A stretch of 64,000 nt of DNA, taken from the NCBI GenBank assembly GCA_021201475.1, contig JAJQEV010000118.1:28423-92422 (forward strand). Direction: 5' to 3'. Below, piece after piece: positions 25,907 to 35,100 of the stretch. The translations under genes and the position numbers were made by a program. The notes under the pieces were generated by a model, which did not search any database, was not told the origin of the DNA, and was given only the letters and a program-made list of their open reading frames with translations. The stretch is from Clostridiales bacterium. Its GTDB lineage: Bacteria; Bacillota; Clostridia; Oscillospirales; Oscillospiraceae. Numbering within the stretch: the first letter of the stretch is position 1; every line of letters begins with the position of its first letter.

Positions 25907-25956
25907 AAACGCGAGGCTGGAATGCCCGAAGGGAGCATTCGGCCTCGCGTTTTTGT
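25907..25956 (+). terminator. Terminator between the Spo0A-like gene and aroD
   Basis: AAACGCGAGGC...GAATGC pairs with GCATTC...GCCTCGCGTTT around CCGAAGGGA, followed by TTTT. It lies between convergent genes and may serve both. Confidence 0.88.
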
Positions 25957-25969
25957 CCTGCGCAGTTTG

Positions 25970-26737
25970 TTACAGCGCCTGCTCCAGCAGCCGCAAAACG
26001 GTGTCCAGCTGACGCACTTCCATCTGACCGGGGGCGGAGCTGTGGGAGGCGCAGCCAAAGGTGGCGGCGGAGCCGAACACCTGGCCGCACAGTCGGGAAA
26101 TCACGCCGTCCCCACCCATGCTCATGGTGATGATGGGCCGGTCGGCGTAGCGGCGCACCATCTCCTCCGTAGCGGCCAGCAGCGCCAGCACATCCTGCCG
26201 ACTTTGGGGCATGACGGCCAGCTTGGGAATGTCCACCCCCATCGCCTGGATACGGCGCAGCCTGGCCACCAGCGCCTCCTGAGGCGGGGTGGTCTGGAAG
26301 TTGTGGCTGGAGCCGATCACTTTTACGCCGCTTTGGTGGGCGAAACACAGAATGTCCTGTACCATGGCGTCCCCGGAGAAGGCTTCCACGTCGATCAGGT
26401 CGGCGCAGCCGGTGGCGGCGATGCGCTTGCAGAGGGCGGCATAATCCGCCGGGGCGATCTCCTTTGCGCCGCCCTCTCCGGCGGTGCGGAAGGTGGCCAG
26501 CAGAGGGGTGTCCCCCAGGGCGGCCCGGAGGGCGCGGAGGCAATGCTCCACCCTGTCCGGGGAGGCGAACCCGTCGAACCAGTCCACCCGCCACTCCACC
26601 ATGTCCAGCGGCAGGTCGGCAAAGGAGCGGGCCTCGGCCAGGACGGCCTCCTCCGTCCGCTCCACAATGGGAACGATGATTTTGGGCCGCCCGGCCCCCA
26701 GCGTCACACCGCGCACGGTTACGGTCTGCACAGTCAT
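25970..26737 (-). CDS. aroD: 3-dehydroquinate dehydratase, type I
   Basis: Third step of the shikimate pathway, 3-dehydroquinate to 3-dehydroshikimate, class I Schiff-base mechanism. About 255 residues, TIM barrel. Motifs PLDMVEWRVDWF, the DVE acid cluster, GSSHNFQTTPP (catalytic His) and IPKLAVMPQ (Schiff-base Lys). C-terminal ITMSMGGDGVISR and FGCASHSSAPGQM complete the active site. The ATG at 26737 overlaps the aroK stop (ATGA); a GTG at 26731 has better spacing to the AGGAGGG just upstream and is an alternative. Forms an operon with aroK. Confidence 0.95.
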   Translation of the reverse strand: MTVQTVTVRGVTLGAGRPKIIVPIVERTEEAVLAEARSFADLPLDMVEWRVDWFDGFASPDRVEHCLRALRAALGDTPLLATFRTAGEGGAKEIAPADYAALCKRIAATGCADLIDVEAFSGDAMVQDILCFAHQSGVKVIGSSHNFQTTPPQEALVARLRRIQAMGVDIPKLAVMPQSRQDVLALLAATEEMVRRYADRPIITMSMGGDGVISRLCGQVFGSAATFGCASHSSAPGQMEVRQLDTVLRLLEQAL

Positions 26738-27309
26738 CCCTCCTGTCCGCACCCCTGGCGGCGCTCCTTCATCGCCGCCAGGATGTCGTTGCAGATTTGC
26801 GCCGCGTCCTTCCCGTCCGTGGCAACGGCGATATCTGCCGCCGCCTCATATTTGGGCTGGCGCTGGGCCATCATGGATTGGATATAGCCAATGTCCTTAT
26901 GGCCCTCCAGCAGAGGGCGGCTGCCGGAGCCCGCCACCCGGGCCAGAATGGTCTCCGGCTGCGCCGTCAGCCAAACGATGGAGCCGCACCGGCGCATGGC
27001 CTGCACGTTAACCTCCCGCATGGCGACGCCGCCGCCGCAGGAGACGACGAGCCGTTTCCCCGGCTCCAGGGTGGTGAGGAGCTCCGTCTCCATCTGCCGA
27101 AAGGCTTCCTCCCCCAGGGTGGCGAAGATGTCGGAAATGCTCCTGCCTGCCCTGCGCTCGATTTCCCCATCCATCTCAATGATTTCCATGCCGTACAAAG
27201 CGCTGAGGGCCTGGGCCACGGTGCTTTTGCCCGCCCCCATAAAGCCGATCAGGAACAGGTTCCCGTCTGGGCCCCGCTTCGCCTGCTGCAAGGATTCCGG
27301 TTCGTTCAT
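26734..27309 (-). CDS. aroK: Shikimate kinase
   Basis: 191 residues. Phosphorylates shikimate with ATP. Walker A GFMGAGKST, substrate motif EMDGEIERRAGRSISDIFATLG (Asp-x-x with Arg), SCGGGVAMRE (shikimate-binding Gly-Gly-Gly) and SRPLLEG in the lid. The ATG at 27309 is preceded by AAGGGGGAG. It is the first gene of a two-gene shikimate operon with aroD, overlapping by four bases. A non-coding, repeat-filled stretch lies upstream. Confidence 0.95.
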   Translation of the reverse strand: MNEPESLQQAKRGPDGNLFLIGFMGAGKSTVAQALSALYGMEIIEMDGEIERRAGRSISDIFATLGEEAFRQMETELLTTLEPGKRLVVSCGGGVAMREVNVQAMRRCGSIVWLTAQPETILARVAGSGSRPLLEGHKDIGYIQSMMAQRQPKYEAAADIAVATDGKDAAQICNDILAAMKERRQGCGQEG

Positions 27310-27443
27310 GGGCAATCTCCCCCTTTTGCAGCGTAGGCCCACGGCGCAGCGCCGCTGCAATACTGCTGTTATTCTACCAGATTGCGGGCGGCTACGCAAG
27401 GGGGATTGTTTTGCCTGCCACGGAAATCAAGTTTTTAATCAAG

Positions 27444-27545
27444 TGTACCAAAGAAACCCCTCAGTCTGGCCTTGCGGCCAGCCAACTCTCCTTTCAGGGT
27501 AGGGAGCGAAGCGGAACTACCGCTTGACGGTGGAGGGGGTGGTTC
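27444..27545 (+). repeat. Dispersed repeat family 2, copy at 27.5 kb
   Basis: Non-coding, upstream of aroK. CAAAGAAACCCCTCAGTC, hairpin CTGGCC-TTGC-GGCCAG, then CTCCTTTCAGGG and AGGGAGCGAAGCGG..CCGCTTGACGGTGGAGGG. The copy at 43.9-44.1 kb has the same blocks but its hairpin reads GTCAGC-TTC-GCTGAC, so pairing is kept with different bases. Confidence 0.7.
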
Positions 27546-27603
27546 CTTAGATAAGTTTTTTAATTGCTGGGTGGGGCCTTCTTAGATATGGTTCTTTATA
27601 GAG

Positions 27604-27880
27604 AGTTCGCCCGGCCTTCCCTTGCCAGGGAAGCGGGGCTTACTTTTCTCGCTCCGCCGAGAAAAGTAACAAAAGAGGGCGGCTCAGGGGGGAGCTTCGG
27701 GGCCTCGCTCCCCCCTAAGAACCCTCCTCCTATCCCACTGTGGGCTTCGCCTTATCCCTCATTCAGGTGGTCTATCCCGTTAGAGACGATGTGACTTCAC
27801 ACTGGTGAGACTGCCGCCCATGGCGGCTGGCGGGGATTGCCGCCCACGTCCCTCACCTTCGGTGGGACGGGCGGCAATTT
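27604..27880 (-). repeat. Dispersed intergenic repeat, copy B (reversed)
   Basis: Reverse orientation relative to copy A, sharing AGTCTCACCAGTGTGAAGT exactly, the ATCGTCT...AGAC block, AGGGCGGC, and the TTTTCTCGGCGGA-like block. Hairpin CTCAGGGGGGAGC (27683-27695) pairs with GCTCCCCCCTAAG (27707-27719) with one mismatch. Arm sequence differs from copy A while pairing remains. The other sequence between 27310 and 27983 holds no gene that I can support. Confidence 0.78.
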
Positions 27881-27983
27881 TGTTATCCTTTTGGTCGTGG
27901 ACATCTAACTGTACGACTGCGTTATTTCCCTCAACCCAGGGCTTTTTAAATTGATTTTCGCGTTTTGCCTGCGGGCGCAGGCT

Positions 27984-29621
27984 TTACTTTGCCGCCGGTG
28001 CGCCCGCCTTGATGCGGGCGATCTCCTCCTGAATCTCCTCCATCTTCTCCTTGGTCAGGGGATAGAACCGCATGACGATCAGGCTGGTAATCCACCCCAG
28101 CATAGGCGCGCCGATGAAGCAGATCAGGGTGGCCCACATCAGGCTGGCGCTGTAGGGGGTTTCCACGGTAGGCAGCGCCGCGCCGAAGCCCACCGCCGCA
28201 TAGACGGCAGCCACCACGGTGGAGGCCAGGGAGGAAATCAGCTTGTCCACAAAGCTGAGCACGGTGCCGATGACGCCGGGCAGGTACTTGCCGGAGCGGT
28301 ACACCTCATAGTCGGCGCAGTCCGCCGTCATGGGGGTGGTGATGGCGCTGGCGATGCTGGTAAAGCCCCGCATGGCGGTGTAGACCAGCACGAACATCAG
28401 CCCAAAGAGGCTCCAGTTGGCCGGACGGAATAGCCCGGCCCAGGTGCTGATGCTGGTCAGGCTGAAGGAGGGCAGCAGGAAGCGCCAGCCGGAGCGCACC
28501 CCCGCCAGAATCATCGCGGCCAGAATCACGCCGCAGGCGATGGAGCCGCAGGTGCCCACCACCAGCGCCCGCTTCTGCCCCAGGTAGCGGGCGATGAAGT
28601 TGATGCCAAGGATGGACAATATGGCCACCGGGATGGCGGTGATGGCGGAATTGGAGGAGTACAGGGCGTAGTTGCCGAAGATAACGCCGAACAGGCAGAT
28701 GTACACCGTGGTGTTGCTCATCATGCTGAGGGTCAGCTTGTCGGCGGCGGTGGAGACTGCCAGCATCTGAATGGGCCGGTTGTGGGTCAGCACGTCCAGA
28801 TAGTCCCGCATCCCCACCTTGGCGCTGCCCGTCTGGCCCAGGCCGAAGTACTGGGGGCGGTCCTTCCGCCACAGGCCGATGACGGCCAGGAGGGACAGCA
28901 CTGCGGCTATGCCCCCCACCACCAGCTGGAAATACTGCCACATCTCCGGATTGTAGAAGGCGCTGAGGGTCTGCACACCGGTCTCTGCGTCGGTGGTGAT
29001 GACGTTGGCCAGGTTGGGAGTCTGGGCCACCAGCTGGGCGATTTTGTCCCCGGCGGTGTCGCTGGTCAGGGTGAAGCGGGGCACCAGCGTGTTGGTCTGG
29101 AAAATCGGATACCACAGGCTCATCAGGATGATGTTGTAGACCGCGTCGAACATGGAAAAGATGGGGCGCTGCTTCGGGTCGTTGGTCAGGCAACTCTGGG
29201 CGGATTTCGTGACGATGCACTGGCAGGTGTAGCCGACAACGTAAATCATATAGATGACGATCCACACCACCAGCCGGAAGGCCGGAGGCGTCAAAGGCAC
29301 CACTCGGAACATGAGGAAGGATGCCGCAAACAGAATCACTTCACCGATGACGATGAATGGCCGGTTCTTGCCAAATCTTCCGTTGGTCTTGTCCAGAATC
29401 ATCCCCACAAAGGGGTTGGCGACCCCGTCCCAAATCCGCATGATGGTGACCAGGGAACCGGCCAGCACAGCGCCCAGACCGATGATGCCAATAAGGTAAT
29501 AGGACATGGCGGACACCATCATCATATAGGCGTTGGTGGCGGAGTTGTTGAGGGCGTAGAAGCCGACCTCCCACAGCCTGGCGCGGTGGACGCCATTTTC
29601 TTCCAGGGGTTGCCTTGCCAT
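27984..29621 (-). CDS. GPH-family sugar:cation symporter (MFS)
   Basis: 545 residues, twelve hydrophobic segments. Glycoside-pentoside-hexuronide:cation symporter features: NNSATNAYMMMVSAMSYYL in helix 1-2, IMRIWDGVANPFVGMILDKTNGRFGKNRPFI (the GPH loop with Asp and Arg/Lys), and a second conserved ITTPMTADCADYEVYRSGKY block late in the protein. Imports a glycoside or uronide with sodium or protons; the sugar cannot be told. The ATG at 29621 is preferred to 29627 because AGAAGG is seven bases before it. No glycosidase is adjacent. Confidence 0.87.
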   Translation of the reverse strand: MARQPLEENGVHRARLWEVGFYALNNSATNAYMMMVSAMSYYLIGIIGLGAVLAGSLVTIMRIWDGVANPFVGMILDKTNGRFGKNRPFIVIGEVILFAASFLMFRVVPLTPPAFRLVVWIVIYMIYVVGYTCQCIVTKSAQSCLTNDPKQRPIFSMFDAVYNIILMSLWYPIFQTNTLVPRFTLTSDTAGDKIAQLVAQTPNLANVITTDAETGVQTLSAFYNPEMWQYFQLVVGGIAAVLSLLAVIGLWRKDRPQYFGLGQTGSAKVGMRDYLDVLTHNRPIQMLAVSTAADKLTLSMMSNTTVYICLFGVIFGNYALYSSNSAITAIPVAILSILGINFIARYLGQKRALVVGTCGSIACGVILAAMILAGVRSGWRFLLPSFSLTSISTWAGLFRPANWSLFGLMFVLVYTAMRGFTSIASAITTPMTADCADYEVYRSGKYLPGVIGTVLSFVDKLISSLASTVVAAVYAAVGFGAALPTVETPYSASLMWATLICFIGAPMLGWITSLIVMRFYPLTKEKMEEIQEEIARIKAGAPAAK

Positions 29622-30006
29622 AATCATACCTTCTTTGTTCGGGAATTTCCTGCCAGGTTTGTCCTTCTATGCGGGTATTCAGGAACCTTTCCGACAGAAT
29701 ATACATAACTCATTATATCAGCTGCAAGGCGCTTCATCAACCGACAATTTCAGTACAATGTTGAATCAACGCCGCATCGGAAAGCCTTTTGGCGCAAATC
29801 TGAAATTCCACTGGCATATTGCGGCAAGCTGTGATACAATAAAACGTGCGCCCCGCCAGGGGCCTGGCGGCGGCAAGTTCATCCAAAGGGGGGCTGCTCA
29901 AAAATGGAACGCACAGTTTTTCGAATGCCGGGCTTTCATCTGCCCTGCGCACAAGTCCAAAGGCTATCCGCTCATTCTCTCACCATTTTGATAAGGAGTC
30001 CTTACT
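29622..30006. other. Intergenic region between symporter and metA
   Basis: About 385 bases without a supported gene. A possible -10 TACAAT lies near 29831 in front of metA. A GC-rich inverted segment (GCCAGGGGCCTGGC) lies at about 29857-29871. I looked for S-box/SAM and T-box features because of metA and saw no conserved core. Confidence 0.4.
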
Positions 30007-30939
30007 ATGCCCATTCGTATTCCTGATTCGCTGCCTGCCCGCACCACGCTGGAGGGGGAAAACATCTTTGTCATGACGGAGTATCGCGCCATGCACCAGG
30101 ATATTCGTCCTCTGAACCTGCTGCTGCTGAACCTGATGCCCACGAAAATCACCACGGAGACTCAACTGCTGCGGAAGTTTGCCAACACGCCGCTGCAAAT
30201 TGAGGTGGAGCTGCTGCAAACGGCCAGCTATGTTCCGCAGCACGTTGACCAGGATCATCTGTCCACCTTCTACCGCACTTTTGACGAGGTGAAGGATCAC
30301 TACTTTGACGGCATGATTATCACCGGCGCGCCGGTGGAGAATCTGGACTTCGCCGATGTAGATTACTGGGATGAGCTGTGCCGTATCATGGAGTGGACCA
30401 AAACCCATGTCCACGCCACCCTCCACATCTGCTGGGGCGCTCAGGCTGGGCTGTACTATCACTTCGGGATTCAAAAATACTCCTATGACCGCAAGCTGTT
30501 CGGCATCTTCCCCCATCGGGTGCTACGCCCCCAGTCTCCCTGGTTCCGGGGCTTTGACGACGTGTTCTACGCCCCCCATTCCCGCTACACCTATGTGAGG
30601 AAGGAGGACGTGCTGGCGGTGCCGTCGCTGGAACTGCTGGCGGAGTCCGACCAGGCGGGCATCTTCGCGCTGAAGAGCGCGGACAACCGCCTGTTCTTCG
30701 TGATGGGCCATCCGGAATATGACCGGGACACACTGCGGCTGGAGTACGAGCGGGACCTGGCCAAAGGGAAGGACATTCAGGTGCCGGCAAATTATTTCCC
30801 CAATGACGACCCCACCCAGACCCCCATCGTCAACTGGCGCAGCTCCGGTCAGCTGCTCTACACCAACTGGCTGAACTACTATGTCTACCAGACCACGCCC
30901 TATAACCTGAACGAAATCAGCCGCAAGGGCGGGAACTGA
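30007..30939 (+). CDS. metA: Homoserine O-acetyltransferase (MetA family)
   Basis: 310 residues. Activates homoserine for methionine synthesis. Catalytic Cys142 lies in HICWGAQAG and His in MGHPEYDRDTL followed by Glu. Position 111 is Glu in ITGAPVE. In this family Glu111 favours acetyl-CoA and Gly111 succinyl-CoA (established for Bacillus and Escherichia enzymes), so acetylation is predicted. ATG with AAGGAG upstream. No other methionine gene is next to it. Followed by a strong terminator. Confidence 0.95.
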   Translation: MPIRIPDSLPARTTLEGENIFVMTEYRAMHQDIRPLNLLLLNLMPTKITTETQLLRKFANTPLQIEVELLQTASYVPQHVDQDHLSTFYRTFDEVKDHYFDGMIITGAPVENLDFADVDYWDELCRIMEWTKTHVHATLHICWGAQAGLYYHFGIQKYSYDRKLFGIFPHRVLRPQSPWFRGFDDVFYAPHSRYTYVRKEDVLAVPSLELLAESDQAGIFALKSADNRLFFVMGHPEYDRDTLRLEYERDLAKGKDIQVPANYFPNDDPTQTPIVNWRSSGQLLYTNWLNYYVYQTTPYNLNEISRKGGN

Positions 30940-30960
30940 CCGCCATCTCATCCTCCAACC

Positions 30961-30999
30961 AAACACGGCCGACAGCCCAGACTGTCGGCCGTGTTTTAT
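30961..30999 (+). terminator. Terminator of metA (likely bidirectional)
   Basis: AAACACGGCCGACAG pairs with CTGTCGGCCGTGTTT around a short loop, followed by T's. It overlaps the stop codon of the convergent SDR gene. Confidence 0.9.
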
Positions 31000-31766
31000 A
31001 GCCTCCGAATCAGCGCCCAGGCCCCCATCATTAGCGCGCTGGGCACGAACTTTGCCGCCACCCGGTGGACGGTGCAGACCAGCCCCGGCGTGGACACCGC
31101 AAGCCCCAGCTTTGCATCGGCCAGCGCATGGCGCACCACGTTCTTTTCGCTGGAGGCCAGGGGGAAGTGGCGGATATAGGAGCTGTTTCGGGTTCTCTGC
31201 GCCCCGGAGATAAACTCCGTATCCTTCACCCAGTAGGGGCACACCGCCGTCACGCTGATGCCTGTCCCCCGCAGCTCCGCCCGCAGGGCCCGGCTGTAGC
31301 GGTAGAGGAACGCTTTGGAGGCGGCGTACACCCCCAGGTAGGGGAAGGGCTGGAAGGCGGCGGTGGAGCAGATTTCCAGCACCCGGCTCCCTCTGCCCAT
31401 ATAGGGCAGGACAAGTTGGGTCATGTCCACGGTGGCCCGGCAGTTCAGGTCGATCATGCCGTCGCAGTCGGCCAGGGAAATATCCTTCCAGGCCCCGATT
31501 TTGCCGAAACCCGCCGCGTTGACGAGGATGCGCACGTCCGGCCGCTCCGCCTTTAGCAGCTGCTCCAGCGCCTGGAAGGACACCTGTTCCGTCAGGTCCA
31601 GGGGGATGTAGCGCAGCGGCGTCTCCACCTGGGCTTCCAGCGCGTGCAGCCGCTCCTCACGGCGGGCGATGACCCAAATCTCATCCAGCGCCTCCTGGCG
31701 GCTGAGCTGGCAGACAAACTCCCGCCCCAGACCGCTGGACGCTCCGGTGACAATGCCAATGTTCAT
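30996..31766 (-). CDS. Short-chain dehydrogenase/reductase
   Basis: 256 residues, Rossmann fold. Cofactor motif TGASSGLG, NAAG (written LVNAAGFGK), catalytic Ser in CSTAAF and YAASK (Tyr-x3-Lys). Classical SDR, NAD(P)-dependent, substrate unknown. The first glycine motif and following Arg (ARREER) suggest NADPH preference, by inference. ATG with AGGAGGC upstream. A single gene convergent with metA. Confidence 0.88.
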   Translation of the reverse strand: MNIGIVTGASSGLGREFVCQLSRQEALDEIWVIARREERLHALEAQVETPLRYIPLDLTEQVSFQALEQLLKAERPDVRILVNAAGFGKIGAWKDISLADCDGMIDLNCRATVDMTQLVLPYMGRGSRVLEICSTAAFQPFPYLGVYAASKAFLYRYSRALRAELRGTGISVTAVCPYWVKDTEFISGAQRTRNSSYIRHFPLASSEKNVVRHALADAKLGLAVSTPGLVCTVHRVAAKFVPSALMMGAWALIRRL

Positions 31767-32141
31767 GGGATAGCCTCCTTGTTGTGCAATCGCTTCCCCT
31801 ATAGGATACCCCAAAATCGGCGGCAGCGCAAGGAATTGCCATCCAGTTCAGAGGAGTGCGATTCTTAGGCAGGGATGGAGGAAGGCCATCCCCTGAAAGG
31901 GAAAATAGCCCCACACCCCAGACCCGGCAGGCACCCTTTTGCCTTCGTTCACTCCACTTACATGGCAAGGGCAAAAGAATACGGCTCTCCCGTTCCGCAA
32001 TTTCGGCATATAGTTTGGATGTACCACACCAGCGCTTGCCCACGCCAAATGGCCCGAACCGCCGGAAGCCGGTATTTATGACAGATCAAGCAGCCCCGCC
32101 GGTTTTGACAACAAACCGGCGGGGCGTGTGTCCCGTTATAG
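31767..32141. other. Intergenic region between SDR and M16C genes
   Basis: About 375 bases, no supported gene. Contains the hairpin GCCCCGCCGGTTT/AAACCGGCGGGGC at 32093-32125, just beyond the stop of the minus-strand M16C peptidase gene; it has only a weak T run and may be that gene's terminator. Confidence 0.45.
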
Positions 32142-35033
32142 TTACAGCTCCAGCAGGGTCCAATCCGCCCGGCCCGCCTCTGTAAAGAGGCTGTCCGGCC
32201 CGATGACGCAGACGGAGCCCCGGGCCGAAGCCTGCTCCAGCGGCTCCGCCAGCGCCAGAAGCCCGACCTTGCCGGTCTCCAGCATCTCACGGCGGCACCG
32301 GCGGCGGGTCTCATGGGTCGTTCCACGGAACCAGCCCTCAAAAATGGCCTGGGCCTTGTCCGCCGGGGAACGCAGCGGCTCGGTGGCGGCCACAGCGCCG
32401 ATGATTAGAGGCTCCAGCTCCTCCGGCCCGTTGCAGAACTGCTCCAAAAACTCCGGCGCGGCCTGGTAGACCTCCAGGGAGCGCAGGCCGTTGGGGTCCC
32501 GGTAGGAGTGGAAGGTGACGGAGCCGTTCTCCCGCACCCGGAAGCCGGTGCCGTAGGCCCCGCCCTGCACCCGCACCTCATTCCACAGGTACTGATAGGA
32601 CAGAATGGTGGACAGCACCTGCAATTCCCCAAAGTGGGCCTTCCCCACCTGGCCCAGGTCAGCCCCCAGGGCGGCGTAGGACACCTGGGAGGGGATGACG
32701 ATGCCCTCCCGGCTGGGGGCGGAGCAGGGATAAGCCGCTGCCTGCGGCACGGCGTCCCCGGCGGGGAAGTTATCCGCCAGCCCAGCCAGGTCGGCCTCCG
32801 CCACCGGCCCGGCCACACCCAGGGTCAGCCGACGGGCGGTGAAGCACCGCTCAGACAGGGCGGAGATCTGGGCCAGCAGGGAATCCTTCCCCTCCGCAAA
32901 GGCCCCCGCCGTCTCATGGAGCCAGCGGTAACAGGTGTAGCCGCTCTCGGCCTCCCGCACGGCCCCCTCCGCCGTCAGGTGGGACAGGGTGCGGAAGATG
33001 GCGAACTGGTTGCCGTTGGCGATGATGGACTGGCGGTAAGTCGTCTCCGCCTGGAGCAAAATCTCCCGGACGGGGCCGGCCTGGTTCAGACGGGTCTCCA
33101 GCAGCACCTCCCGGATGAGCCGGACGGCGTGGGGCACCTGCTCCTCCAGCACGCTGCACGACACCACGAAGCAGGGGGTGCAGACGCCGTCCTCCTTCGG
33201 GCGGGAGAACACGTCCAGCCCGAAGGTCAGCTTGCCCAGATGGGTTTTCAACTCCTGCCGCAGTTGGGACGCGGAGTAGTGGGTGGTGGGCAGGTTGCCC
33301 AGGAGGCGGCTCAGCAGCCGCAGCGGAGGCAGTTCCTCCAGGGTGCAGTCCGTCAGGGCAAAGTACAGGTCAAAATACACCACGCCCTTAGCCAGGGAGG
33401 GGTGGCGCAGCAGGGTGACGCCTTGCAGTTCCCCCGCCTCCGGCTCCAGCCGCTCCGGCTCCGGGGAGACCTCCTTCAGCTGCAAATGGGGCAGGGCGGC
33501 CAGAGCCTCCGGGCTGTCCGGGGTCTGCTGCCACCGCTCCAGGGCGGCGGTCTGGGCGATGACCTCCGAGCGCTGCCCCTCGTCCCAACCGGCGGCGATG
33601 TCCGCCAGGCGGCGCTGCTCCGCCTGCTGAACCTCCCCGTTCAGGGTGGGGGAGGGCAGCGTGGTCAGCGTGACCAGATGCGCCTCGTCCAGCAACGTCT
33701 CCCGCAGGAGCCCAGGGAAGTAGTCCCCTTCCACCTGCCGGTTCAGGGCGGCGAAGGCGTCCTCTGTAGTCAGGTACAGGGCCGGGTCGCCGCCGTAGTT
33801 CCAGGACTTCATGGCGGTCAGCCCCAGAAGCACCCCCTGGGGCTCGTTCCGCTCCCGGTACCGGAAGGCCAGCCGGTTCAGGGAGGCCAGCAGCGCCCCC
33901 TTGTCCAGCCCGTCCCGGGCCAAAGGCTCCAGCGTCTCCCGGAGGGCGGACTGAATCTCGCCGCACAGGGCCTGCTCCGTGTTCTCCACCTGGACGAGCA
34001 GCCAGGGCTGGAGCATATAGTCGCACAGCTCCATCTGCACGTTCTGGCCCAGGCCCCGCTCCAGGATGGCCCGTTTCAGGGGCGCATCGTTGGAGCCTGC
34101 CAGATAGCCGCACAGCACCTCCAGGGCGATGAGCTTTTCCTTGTCCTGCCAGGAGCCTACCACCTTGCCCATGGTGAAGTAGGTCTTTTGGGCGGTGTCC
34201 TCCGTGGGGGCCACGCTATAATAGGCCACAGCGTCCTGCCGTGCCACCGGCTCCTGCCAGGTCAGGGAGAAGTCCGGCACCTGACGCTGGTAGTGGGAAA
34301 GGTAGTCCCGGTCAATGACCTCCAGCACCCGCTCAATGGGCAAATCGCCGTCCAGGAAGATTTTTGCGTTGGAGGGGTGATAGTACCGTTTGTGGGTGGC
34401 CAGGAACTGCTCGTAGCTCAGCTCCGGAATGTGCACCGGGTCGCCGCCGGACACGAAGCGGTAGCAGCTGGTGGGGAAGAGCATCCGGTTCATTTCGTTG
34501 GCAATCACCTCGTTCACCGAGGAGAAGGCCCCCTTCATCTCATTGAACACCACGCCCTTATAGGTGGGCTGGGCCTCGCCGTCATGCAGCTCATAGTGCC
34601 ACCCCTCCTGCCGGAAGATGTTCGGGTTTTCATAGATGGCGGGGCAGAACACCGCGTCCAGGTACACCGTCATCAGGTGGAAGAAGTCCGTCTCGTTCCG
34701 GCTGGATACGGGGTACACCGTCTTATCCTGGAAGGTAATGGCGTTCAGGAAGGTGTTCATGGAGGTTTTCAGCAGCTCCACAAAGGGCTCCTTGGCGGGG
34801 AAGCGTTTGGAGCCGCACAGCACGGAGTGCTCCAGGATGTGGAACACGCCGGTATCGTCCTCCGGGAGGGTCTGGAACCCTATCATAAAGGTCTTGTTCT
34901 GCTCCGGCCGCTGGAGCCAGGCCAGCTGCGCCCCCGTCTGCTCATGCTCCAACTGGCAGAGGGTACCCTCCAGCTCCTCCACAGGCTGAATCCGCTTCAC
35001 CTGGAAGCCGTGCAGCCGTTCGCCACGGTTCAT
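32142..35033 (-). CDS. M16C-family zinc metalloprotease (presequence-protease-like)
   Basis: 963 residues, single-chain insulinase family, as in PreP/CymM-type peptidases. Inverted zinc motif HILEH at residues 65-69 (FHILEHSVLCGSKRF), and downstream Glu expected in the FVELLKTSMNTFLNAIT region. Two M16 halves plus an intervening helical segment, as expected for M16C. Predicted cytoplasmic, degrading short peptides. The ATG at 35033 follows AAAGGAG; the frame is open further upstream without family similarity. It follows the MATE gene by 67 bases, so co-transcription is possible. Confidence 0.9.
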   Translation of the reverse strand: MNRGERLHGFQVKRIQPVEELEGTLCQLEHEQTGAQLAWLQRPEQNKTFMIGFQTLPEDDTGVFHILEHSVLCGSKRFPAKEPFVELLKTSMNTFLNAITFQDKTVYPVSSRNETDFFHLMTVYLDAVFCPAIYENPNIFRQEGWHYELHDGEAQPTYKGVVFNEMKGAFSSVNEVIANEMNRMLFPTSCYRFVSGGDPVHIPELSYEQFLATHKRYYHPSNAKIFLDGDLPIERVLEVIDRDYLSHYQRQVPDFSLTWQEPVARQDAVAYYSVAPTEDTAQKTYFTMGKVVGSWQDKEKLIALEVLCGYLAGSNDAPLKRAILERGLGQNVQMELCDYMLQPWLLVQVENTEQALCGEIQSALRETLEPLARDGLDKGALLASLNRLAFRYRERNEPQGVLLGLTAMKSWNYGGDPALYLTTEDAFAALNRQVEGDYFPGLLRETLLDEAHLVTLTTLPSPTLNGEVQQAEQRRLADIAAGWDEGQRSEVIAQTAALERWQQTPDSPEALAALPHLQLKEVSPEPERLEPEAGELQGVTLLRHPSLAKGVVYFDLYFALTDCTLEELPPLRLLSRLLGNLPTTHYSASQLRQELKTHLGKLTFGLDVFSRPKEDGVCTPCFVVSCSVLEEQVPHAVRLIREVLLETRLNQAGPVREILLQAETTYRQSIIANGNQFAIFRTLSHLTAEGAVREAESGYTCYRWLHETAGAFAEGKDSLLAQISALSERCFTARRLTLGVAGPVAEADLAGLADNFPAGDAVPQAAAYPCSAPSREGIVIPSQVSYAALGADLGQVGKAHFGELQVLSTILSYQYLWNEVRVQGGAYGTGFRVRENGSVTFHSYRDPNGLRSLEVYQAAPEFLEQFCNGPEELEPLIIGAVAATEPLRSPADKAQAIFEGWFRGTTHETRRRCRREMLETGKVGLLALAEPLEQASARGSVCVIGPDSLFTEAGRADWTLLEL

Positions 35034-35100
35034 TGTAATTGCTCCTTTCATGTCGGGGAGGGGCGGAACAGCCTCTCCCATACAGTTCCTGTCTGATTCA

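Noticed and set aside
27564..27794. Short open frame inside repeat copy B
   Set aside because: It is read through a non-coding repeat; the corresponding frame is not kept in copies A, C and D.
29622..30006. SAM or T-box riboswitch upstream of metA
   Set aside because: None of the conserved S-box or T-box core elements was found, only an ordinary GC-rich hairpin.
32508..35096. Very long open frame on the plus strand opposite the M16C gene
   Set aside because: It is the antisense shadow of the GC-rich M16C coding sequence. Its translation is low-complexity (Gly/Gln/Val/His rich) without domains, and the minus-strand product has clear zinc-site motifs.
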